Shown here one piece after another: positions 33,001 to 43,600 of a stretch of DNA of 64,000 bases. The first letter of the stretch is position 1. Each line of letters starts with the position of its first letter. The notes beneath the pieces are model-generated. The model saw only the letters and a list, made by a program, of their open reading frames with translations, was not told the DNA's origin and did no database searches. The DNA comes from Niveispirillum sp048066115 (GTDB lineage: Bacteria; Pseudomonadota; Alphaproteobacteria; Azospirillales; Azospirillaceae). The stretch is from the NCBI RefSeq assembly GCF_048066115.1, contig NZ_JBLTYX010000015.1, positions 118,059-182,058 of the forward strand, read 5' to 3'. The position numbers and the translations under genes are program-made.

Positions 33001-34683
33001 ATGCGTCGCTGCTTGGCATTTCTGGGGGTGGCTGCCGTCCTGGCGCCGGCCGGTGCTGCTGCGCAGTCCGCGCCCGGCCGCCTGCCCGGCAGCGTGGAGC
33101 CCGGTCGCCCCACCGTGCCGGCCCCGCTGGAGGAGCTTCGCCGGGCGCCCAAGGCGCAGCTGCAATTCTCCATTCCCGCCCAGCGCAAGGGGGCGCCGGC
33201 CGCCGGTGCCGCCGATCTGCGTTTCACCTTGTCGCGCATCGCGGTGGAGGGGGCGGCGGCCATCGACCCGCAAACGGAATTCGCTGCCGATATCGCCGCC
33301 CTGATCGCCAGACCCGTGACCCTGGCGGACATATCGGCCCTGGCCGACCGTATCCAAGCCCGGTACCTGGCCCTGGGCTATGGCCTGACGCGGGTGTTCG
33401 TGCCGGCGCAGGAGCTTCGTGACCAGACCATCACCATCCGCGTCATCGAGGGGCACCTGGAACGCGCCCGCGTGGAAGGCGGGGGCCCGCGGGAACGCGC
33501 GCGGGTGGAGGCGCGGCTGGCCGATGCCCTGGCCGCGCGTCCGGCGCGGGTGGAGCTGATCGAGCGCGGGCTGCTGCTGGTCGATGATCTGCCGGGCGTC
33601 ACCGTCACCGGCCTGATCCGGCCGGGCGACAGTTTCGGGGCCGCCGAGCTGCTGGTCGGCTATACCGAGACGCCGTATGCCATGGTGGCCGGGGTGGGCA
33701 ATCGCGGGTCGGAATTTGCCGGCCCCTGGTCGGCCTTTGTCGACCTAGCGGCCAATTCGCCGTTCGGGCTGGGGGAGCAGCTGGGCGTGACCCTGTCCGC
33801 CACCCCGCAGATCAAGGAACAGCGGTCGGCCAATGGCCGCTGGGTGCACCCGCTGGAGGGTTCCGGCCTGTCGCTGACCAGTGCGGTGAATTACAGCCGG
33901 GGGCGCCCCGGCGCGTCGCTGAAGCCCTTCGCGGTGGCCACCGAATCCTATGGCATGGGCCAGCGCCTGTCCCTGCCCCTGATCCGCTCGCGCGCCCGCA
34001 ACCTGACCCTGGAAGTGGGCTGGAACGCGCAAGCCGCCAATGTCGCGCTGCTGAACCTGCCCTTCAGCCGTGACCGGTGGCGCAGCCTGGATGCGCGCGC
34101 CACCTACAGCCAGCTGCGTTTCCTGGGCGGCGACCTTTATGCCCAGTTGGGCGTGACCCAGGGGCTGGACGTGGCGGGTGCCACGGTGCGCGGCGATGCC
34201 GCCGCCTCGCGCCTGCGCCCGGAGCCCTGGTATTCGAAATTCAATGCGGAAGTCGCCTATGGCTATCGCCTGCCCGCCGATATCGGCGCCACCCTGACGG
34301 TGGCCGGGCAGTACACGCCCGACACCCTGCTGGCCGGCGAGGAGTTCGCGCTGGGCGGCAGCCGGTTCGGCCGCGGCTATAATGGCGGCGACCTGTCGGG
34401 GCCCAACGGGGTGGGCGGCGGGCTGGAACTGCGGCGGTCGTTCAATCCGGGGATCGAGCGGGTGGAGGGCTTGACGCTCTACGGGTTCCTGGATACGGGC
34501 CGGGTGTGGGACAGCGTGGCGGCCAGCACGCATCTGGTGTCGGCCGGCGGCGGCGTGCGGCTGGGCCTGTTCGGCAAGGCCAGCCTGTCGGCGGAACTGG
34601 CCCGCACCCTGCGCGCCCTGCCCATTCCGGGGGCCGAGGGCAGGCGCACGCGCCTGTTCATCGACCTCACGGTCCAGATCTGA
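33001..34683 (+). CDS. TpsB outer-membrane transporter (ShlB/FhaC family)
   Basis: A 560-residue two-partner secretion transporter. Signal peptide (residues 1-22, ending GAAAQ), proline-rich linker, a POTRA-type domain (about residues 70-155, FTLSRIAVEGAAAIDPQTEF and YLALGYGLTRVFVPAQEL) and likely a second POTRA (to about 215), then a 16-strand barrel. The hallmark barrel segment is GGSRFGRGYNGGDLSGPNGVG, akin to the conserved loop-6 region VRGY in FhaC. The last strand ends FIDLTVQI. It exports the exoprotein whose gene begins 11 bp downstream. First gene of the TPS-CHAT-cyclase run. Confidence 0.93.
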   Translation: MRRCLAFLGVAAVLAPAGAAAQSAPGRLPGSVEPGRPTVPAPLEELRRAPKAQLQFSIPAQRKGAPAAGAADLRFTLSRIAVEGAAAIDPQTEFAADIAALIARPVTLADISALADRIQARYLALGYGLTRVFVPAQELRDQTITIRVIEGHLERARVEGGGPRERARVEARLADALAARPARVELIERGLLLVDDLPGVTVTGLIRPGDSFGAAELLVGYTETPYAMVAGVGNRGSEFAGPWSAFVDLAANSPFGLGEQLGVTLSATPQIKEQRSANGRWVHPLEGSGLSLTSAVNYSRGRPGASLKPFAVATESYGMGQRLSLPLIRSRARNLTLEVGWNAQAANVALLNLPFSRDRWRSLDARATYSQLRFLGGDLYAQLGVTQGLDVAGATVRGDAAASRLRPEPWYSKFNAEVAYGYRLPADIGATLTVAGQYTPDTLLAGEEFALGGSRFGRGYNGGDLSGPNGVGGGLELRRSFNPGIERVEGLTLYGFLDTGRVWDSVAASTHLVSAGGGVRLGLFGKASLSAELARTLRALPIPGAEGRRTRLFIDLTVQI

Positions 34684-34694
34684 GGGGGCGGGGA

Positions 34695-37600
34695 ATGGCG
34701 GCGGCGGTGCGGTGGCAGGCGGGGCGGGACAGGCGGTGGCGGCGGGGTTTCCGCGCCCTGACGCTGGCATCCGTCTTCACCCTGCCGGCCGCCGCCCAGT
34801 CGCCCCAGGGCGGTACCGTCGTCGTGGGCGGGGCGACCATCGCCGCCGGCCAGGGCGGCCAGACCCTGATCAACCAGACCAGCGACCGCGCCCTGATCGA
34901 CTGGCGCAGCTTCGATATCGGCAAGGACGCGTCGGTGCTGGTCACCCAGCCGGGGGCGGGGTCGCTGCTGGTCAATCGCGTGACCGGTAACGGTGCCGGC
35001 ACGCGCATCGACGGGTCGCTGAGTGCCAATGGTCAGGTCGTGATCATCGACAAGGCCGGCATCGTCATCGGGCGCGCAGCACGGGTGGATGCCGGCGCCT
35101 TCCTGGCCACGACGGCCGATATCGACAATGCCGATTTCGCGGCCGGGCGCCTGGTGTTCGGCAAGGCCGGGCTGGCCGGGGCTTCGGTGGTCAACGAGGG
35201 CACGATCCGCGTGGCGGACGGCGGCTATGCCGTGCTGGCGGCACCGGAGGTGCGCAATGGCGGGCTGGTGGAGGCACGGCTGGGCCGGGTGGTGCTGGCG
35301 GGGACGGAGCGCTTCACGCTGGATCTGGCCGGTGACGGCCTGCTGCGGTTCGAACTGCCGGCGGATGTGGCGGGACGGGTGGTCAATGACGGCACCCTGA
35401 CGGGAACCCGGGTGCTGATGACCGCGCGCGCGGCGCGCGACGGCATGGCAGGCGTGGTCAATGCCGGCGGCCTGGTGGAGGCCACGGCGGCGCGGGAGGT
35501 GGATGGCCGCATCATCATCGGTGGCGAGGGGACGGAGACGGCGGTCACCGGCACCGTGCGGGCCGAGGGTGGCGCCATCGACATCCTGGGTGACAAGGTG
35601 GCGCTGGCCGGGGCGACCGTCGATGCCACGGGTGCCGTGGATGGCGGCAGCATCCGCATCGGCGGTGATTTCCAGGGCGGCGGCGACCTGCACCGGGCAC
35701 AGACTACAAGCATCGATGCCGGCAGCCGGATCAGCGCCGATGGCGCCACGGGGGCCGGCGGGCGGGTCATCGTCTGGGCCGACGGGCGCACCGATCATGC
35801 CGGCGCCATCAGCGCGCGCGGCGCCACCGATGGCGGCTTCGCGGAAGTGTCGGGCAAGGGCACCCTGCGCTTCGCCGGCACTGCCGACCTGGCCGGCGGG
35901 AAGGGCGGCAAGGCGGGGCAGCTGCTGCTGGACCCGACGAACATCACCATCGGAACGGTGGCGGATGTCGATGGGGCGGGGTCGCAGGATGATGACATCC
36001 CGAGCAATGGCACTATCGGTTCCGGCGATTACAGCGGTGCTGACAGCCTGATCACGGCATCGGCCATCGTCAATCTGCTGAACAGCGGCACCAGCGTCAC
36101 CCTGGCGGCCGGCAACGACATCAATGTCAACAGTTCCATCGCCAAGACGGCCGGCACCGGTGCCACCCTGTCGCTGAATGCCGGGCGCGACCTGAGTTTC
36201 GCCTCGGGCGTGGGCGTGACGTCCACCAGCGGTGCCCTGTCCATGGATTTCGATGCCGGCCGGTCGTTCCAGGCGACCGGCGGCAGTTTCACCAGCAATG
36301 GCGGCAATATCAGCGTCACCGCCACCGGAACCGGTGCCACCACCGGCATCAATCTGTCGGGCGCCAGTTTCAGCAGCGGTTCCGGCAGCCTGACCCTGGC
36401 GGGTGCCGGATCGGCCACGGGCGTCCATCTGGGCGGCAATAGCAGCCTGTCCGTCGGCAATGGCGGCATGGGTGTGACCGGTACCGGTGCCGTCGGCGTG
36501 GATTTCGCCTATGGCACGGCGACATCGACGGGTGTGGGCGATATCGCCATCACCGGCACCTCCAACGGCACCGGTGCGGGTGCCGTCGGCATAAGGCTGG
36601 ATCGCAGCAGTGGTGGCGCGATCAGCGCCAGTGCCGGCGATATCAGCCTGACCGGCACGGGTGGTGGCGGCACGGGCACGGCGAATTACGGCGTGCTGGC
36701 CAGCGGCGGCTTCGCCGTATCGGCCGGGTCGGGCGATGTCGCGGTGACCGCCACCGGCGGGACGGGCAGTGTCGGGCTGGCGGTCGGTGGCAGCGCCACG
36801 TTCGGCGGGTCGGGCCAGTCGGGCACGGTGACGCTGCGGGCCGACGGCATGGTTCTGGATGGCGCTACCATCCGATCGTCGGGCCGGGTGCATCTGCGCG
36901 CCGACAGCGCCAGCCGCGCCCTGATCGTCGGCGGCACCGATGACAGTGCCGGGCTGGCCCTGTCCACCACGGAACTGTCGGGGGTGACGGCCGGCGTCCT
37001 GACCCTGGGCGACAGCACTGGCGGCACGGTCACGGTGTCGGCCAACCCGTCCACCACCAATATCGGTGCGCTGGAACTGGTCAGCGCCACGATGAATGTC
37101 GGCAGCGCCATTGTCGGGCTGGTCGAGAGTTTCCTGAACGCCGGCAAGAATGCGACGCTGGAGACGGGCGGCGCCATGACCGTGACCGACGGCATCGCCA
37201 AGAGTGCGGGTGGCGATGCCAGTCTGACCCTGCGGGCCGCGGGCGACCTGACCTTCAACAGCGGCATCGGCGTCACGGCCGGCACCGGCAAGCTGGGGAT
37301 GGCTTTCACCGGCGGCTATAACGGGTCGGGGACGTTCGGTGCCACCGGTGCCGGCAGCTTCACCAGCAATGGCGGCGACATCACCCTGGCCGGCCAGTCG
37401 GGCCTGACCCTGTCCAGCACGACGGTGACCGCCGGGGCCGGCACCATCATCCTGGCCGGCGGCGACATCGCCCTGACCGGCACCAGCATCACCAGCACGG
37501 GCCGCGTGCAGCTGCGCCCCTATGCCACCGGTGGCCAGATGGATATCGGCGCCACGGGGGCCGGGTCCGGCGTGGCCAATGTCTCCCAGGCCGAATTGAA

Positions 37601-40600
37601 CCAGATCAGCGCCGGGATGCTGCGGCTGGGGGCGCTGGATGGCGGCAATCTGGTGATCAGCAGCGCGCTGAGCCATGCCGGCGACGTGGTCGAGCTGGCC
37701 AGTGCGGGGGCGGTGACGCAGACGGCCGACATCAATGTCGCCAGCCTGTCGCTGCTGGGCACGGGCGGCAGCTACACCCTGACCCGCACCGGCAACGACG
37801 TCACGACCCTGGCCGCCAATACCGGGTCGGTCGATTTCCGGAGCAATCTGAACCTGACCGTGGGCACGGTGGCGGGTACCACGGGCCTGACCTTCACGGG
37901 CAATGCCAGTCTCTATGCGGGCGATGCGCTGATCACCCTGGCCCAGGCCGCCAATTATGCCGGGTCGGGCACCGGCACCCTGACGCTGTCCAGCGACATC
38001 GATGTGGCGGTTCAATCAACCGCTACGGTTGGATGCTTGACCACTAACCCAAGTACCTGCACCGGCAAGCTGAACATCGTGCTGGCCGCCGACGGGAACG
38101 AGGCGGGCACGCCGGGCAGCGTGCTGGTCAGCGGGGCGACGCTGTCCACCAATGGCGGCAACATCACCATCGGTTCCGGCACCAATCCCGCGACGCGGGC
38201 GGCGGAGGGCCGGGCCGCCACCGGCATCGGCGTCGATATCACCAACAGCACGCTGAATGCCGGCAGCGGCGGGACCATCCTGGTCAATGGCGATGGTGCC
38301 CCCGGCGGCACCAACAGCACCACCGGCATCGGTATCAGCATCTCCGGCAGCAGCACGCTCAGCGTCGCGGGCAACGGGTCCATTACGCTGAACGGCACCG
38401 GCGGGGCCAACAATGATACCGGCATCGGCATCAACATCTCCGGCGGCAACCTGACCGCGACCGGCGCCGGAACCATCACGCTGAACGGTACGGGTGGGGC
38501 GGGCAATACCCTGACGGCGGGCGTCGCCATCGGTGCGCACAGCATCATGAGCACGGCCACGGGTGCGCTTTCCATCAACGGCACCCAGGCCGCGACGGGT
38601 ACCAACAAGTACGGCATCCTGCTGCGCGGCGACCCGGGCAGCGACGATGCCACGCGCAGCGCCATCTATTCCACGGGCGGCGGTTCGGTGTCGCTGACGG
38701 CCATCGGGGCCGGTGCGCGGCTGGTGGCCAACCGCGACAGCGGGGCGGAGTTCAGCCGCGCCTTCATCGGCTGGAACGGGACCACGGCCGGCGGCGGCAC
38801 CGTCACCCTGACAGCCGACGATGTCGGCCTGTCCAACGGGTCGGGCGGGTCGTCCCTGTCCATCGGCGGGTCGGGCAACCTGGTGGTGCAGCCCCATACC
38901 ATCGCCGCCAGCATCGGCGTGGGGGATGGCGCGTCGGGCGACATGGCGCTGGGGCAGGTGGAACTGGACACGTTCCGCGCCGGGTTCAGCAGCGTCACCA
39001 TCGGCCGGTCGGACGGCACGGGCGCCATTTCCGTGTCGGGAGCGGCATTCCGCGACAATACCAACATCATCAGCAACAATGGCGCCATCACCATCGCCGG
39101 GGCGCTTTCCACGGGCAGCGGCGGCGATGCAGGCACCCTGGCGGTCGCAACCAAGGGATTGCTGACCATCAGTGCCGCGATCAGCACCCAGAACCAGGAC
39201 ATCACCCTGTCGGCCGACCGGTTGAACCTGACGGGCAGCCTGAATGCCGGGACGGCGACCGCCACCTTGACCACATCCACCGCCGCTCGCGCCATCGATC
39301 TGGGGTCGGCCACCGATGCGGCATCGGCGCTGGAGATTTCCAGTGCGGAGCTGAACCGGGTGACGGCCGGCACCATCCGTATCGGGTCGTCCAGTGCCGG
39401 GGCCATCGGCATCAGCCAGGCCATCGCCCCCACCGGGTCCGGCACCCTGCATCTGCGCAGCGGCGCAGGCGTCACCCAGAGCGGGGCGATCACCGTCGCC
39501 AACCTGGCGGTGACGGCCACGGGGGCGGTGGCGCTGGCCTCGGCCAACAATGCCGTCACCAGCTTCGCCGCCGGCACCACCAACAGCAATGTCGCCTTCC
39601 GTGACGATACCGGCTTCGCCATCGCCAGCGTTGACAGCGTGGCCGGCGTGTCGGCGGGGACCGGCAATCTGGCGCTGACCAGCACGGGGACGGTGACGCA
39701 GACCACCGCCATCACCGCCGCCGGACTGGCCCTGACGGGGACGGGTGGGGCCTACACGCTGGCCCATGCATCGAATGCCGTTGCCACCGTCGCGGCCAAT
39801 ACCGGGTCCATCGATGTCGGCCTGTCGGGCGCGGGCAGTGTCGGCACGGTGGGGTCGGTGACGGGGATCACCACCAGCGGTACCACCAAGCTGACCAGTG
39901 GCGGCAACCTGACCATCGCGTCGGGTGCCGTGGTGTCGGCCAGTGGCACGGGCGATGCCCTGGTCCTGGCCGCCAACGGCAATTTCACCAATAATGGCGG
40001 GTCGGGCGCCCTGGTGGTGACCGGCGGCGGGCGGTTCCTGGTCTTCTCCCACGCGCCGTCGACCAGCAGCGTCGGCGGCATTTCCGCCCTGCCGCTCTAT
40101 AACCGCGCCTTCACCTTCAGCGGCCGCACCTATGCCACGGTGTCCAATACCGGCAACCGCTTCGTCTATAGCTACGCCCCCACCCTGACCGTGACGCCGG
40201 ACAGCGTCAGCCGCACCTATACCGGGTCCACCATTACGGGATTGACCTATACGGTGAGCGGACTGGTCACGGGGGACACGCTTTCCGATGCCGTCAGCGG
40301 CACGGGCACCATCACCGGGGCGGGACGTAATGTCGATGCCTACACCTTGACGGCGGGGGCGGGGACGCTGGCGTCGGACCTGGGATACGGGTTCAGCTAT
40401 GGCACCGGCACCCTGACCGTGACGAAGAAGGCCCTGACCTATGAAGTGGCCAATGGCAGCAGCACCTATGGCACGCTGGCCGGCAACGGGGCGGTGACCT
40501 GGACGGGGCTGGTCGGCGGCGACGATGTGGACGGCACCGTCACCACCTATCGCGGGGCCACGGCGGAAACGCTGGCGGTGCGCACCAATGTCGGCAGCCT

Positions 40601-43600
40601 GACGCAGAAGGTCACGGCCCTGACCGGCACCGATGCCGGCAATTACGAGATCGCGGCGACGGGCAATACCGACGGCACCCTGACCATCGCCCAAAAGGCC
40701 CTGACCTATAGCGTGGCGGCGGTGGACAGCATCTATGGCACGCTGGCCACGCTGGCCGGTGCGGTCCTGACCGGTGTCGTGTCGGGCGATGACGTGACCG
40801 CGACCGTGGGCCTGTCGGGGGGCACGCTGGCGCCCAAGCTGGCGGCCGGCAGCTATAGCCAGACGGTGACGCTGGGCGGGGCCGATCTGGGCAATTACTC
40901 CTATGCCAGCGGCCATTCGGTGGGCCAGCTGACCGTGGCGCGCAAGCAGATCACCTATGATATCAGCGATGTGAACGCCACCTACGGCACCCTGGCCGTG
41001 CTGGGCACGCCGGTGCTGACGGGAGTGGAGACGGGCGATACGGTGACGGCCGATGTGCTGCTGGGCAGCGGCACCCTGACCAACCGGCTGTCGGCCGGGA
41101 CGCATGGTCTGGTGCTGAGCAGCCTGGCGGGCACGTCATCGTCCAATTACGTGCTGGCCGGGACCGGCAACCGCAACGGCACCCTGACCGTGGCGCAGAA
41201 GGCGCTGACCGCCAGCATCGCCGCTGTTTCCGGCACCTATGGCCAGGCGATCGCCGCCGGTGCCGTCAGCCTGACCGGATTGGTGACGGGTGACAGCGTC
41301 ACCGGCGATCTGGTGGTGGAGGCGGGGGGAAGCAGCGTCAATGTCGGGCCGACGCTGGCCGCGGGGTCCTATACGCAGCGCGTGACGGGCCTGTCGGGCG
41401 CGGATGCGTCCAACTATGTGCTGCAGGGCGGGCCGTTCACATCCACCCTGACCGTGACGCCGGCCCTGTTGACCGTGACGGCGGCGAACCTGGCCAAGAT
41501 CTATGGCACGGACGACCCGTCCCTGACCTACAGCGTGACCGGTCTGGTCAATGGCGACACATTGTCGGGCGGTTTGACCCGGGCTGCCGGCCGCAATGTC
41601 GGCACCTACGCCATCAGCCAGGGCAGCCTGTCGGCCAGCAGCAATTACACGCTGAGCTTCCAGGGCGGGACGCTGACCATCAATCCGGCGGCATTGACCA
41701 TCACCGCCGCATCCGTGTCCAAGGTCTATGGCACGGATGATCCGGCATTGACCTATGGCGTGACGGGGCTGGTGGCCGGTGACAGCCTGTCGGGCAGCCT
41801 GGCCCGTGCGGCGGGCCGCGATGCAGGGACCTATGCGATCAGCCAGGGCAGCCTGGCGGCGGGGCCGAACTATACGGTCAGCTTCGTGGGCGGCACCCTG
41901 ACCGTGACGCCGGCACCCCTGACCATCAGTGCCGCATCCGTGACCAAGATCTACGGCACGGATGATCCGGCCCTGACCTATGGCGTCACCGGTCTGGTGG
42001 CCGGTGACAGCCTGTCGGGCACCCTGACCCGCGCGTCCGGCCGCGATGCCGGGACCTATGCGATCAGCCAGGGCAGCCTGTCGGCGGGGCCGAATTATAA
42101 TGTGACGTTCCAGGGCGGGACCCTGACCATCACCCCCGCCCCCCTGACGATTACGGCCGCGTCGGCGACAAAGGTCTATGGCACGGACGATCCGGCATTG
42201 ACCTACAGTGTCAGCGGGCTGCTGGCGGGGGACAGCCTGTCGGGTGCGCTGGAGCGGGCGGGGGGCCGCGATGTCGGCACCTATGCCATCACCCGGGGCA
42301 GCCTGGATGCCGGGGCGAACTATACGGTCGGCTTCCAGGGCGGGACGCTGACCATCACCCCGGCGGCCCTGACCATCACGGCCGCGTCGGTGACCAAGGT
42401 CTATGGCGACGATGATCCCGACCTGGCGTTCAGCGTTTCCGGCCTGGCGGCGGGGGACAGCCTGGGGGGCGCCCTGGCCCGCGCGGGCGGGGAGAATGTC
42501 GGGACCTATGCCATCACCCGGGGCAGCCTGGATGCCGGGGCGAACTATGTCGTCAGCTTCCAGGGTGGGGCGCTGACGGTTACCCCGGCGGCGCTGACTG
42601 TGACCGCCGATGCCATTACCAGCCTCTATATGGACCGCGACCCCGCGCTCACCTATCAGGTTTCCGGGTTGAAGCGCGGGGATGAGGCGGGTTCCGTCCT
42701 GTCGGGTGCGCTGGTGCGGGCGGCGGGCAGCGATGTCGGCACCTATGCGATCGGCCAGGGCGGGCTGACGGCCAACGCCAACTACCGGCTGAACTTCACC
42801 GGGGCGGAATTCACCATCCTGCCCGTCAACCTGACCCTGTCGGTGGTGGCCGCCAACCTGACCAAGATCTATGGCGATGGCGACCCCACCCTGACTTTCA
42901 CCGCCACCGGCCTGCGCGGCAAGGATACGCTGGAGGGCGTGCTGTCGGGCAGCCTGTCGCGGGTGGCGGGGGAGGATGTGGGCAGCTACGCCATCACCCA
43001 GGGCACGCTGGCCGCCACCAGCGCCAACTATGTCATCGCGTTCACGCCCGGTACCCTGACCATCACCCCCGCCAACCTGTCGGTGGCGGCGATGATGGTG
43101 ACGCGGACCTATGGCGATGGCGACCCCACCCTGACCTACAGCGTCAGCGGCCTGAAGCGTGGGGATAGTGCCGGTTCGATCCTGTCCGGCGGGCTGGTCC
43201 GCGCGGCCGGGGAGGATGCGGGGACCTATGCCATCAACCAGGGCAGCCTGGCGCTGGCCAGCGGCAATTACACGATGTCCTTCACCGGCGGGCAGCTGAC
43301 CATCAACCCGGCCCTGCTGTCGGTGACGGCCAATGCCGTTGCCCGGCTGTATGGTGCGGCCGACCCGGCTTTGACCTATGCGGTCACGGGGCTGAAGCGG
43401 GGGGATGCGGCAGGGACCGTGCTGTCGGGCGCGCTGGCCCGTGATGGCGGCGGCAATGTCGGGCGCTATGCGATCGGCCAGGGCACGCTGGCCGCCAACG
43501 GCAATTACAGGATCAGCTTCCAGGGGGCGGAACTGACCATCAATCCCGCCCCGCTGTCGGTGCTGGTGGACAGCGTGACGCGGGCCTATGGCGCCGCCAA

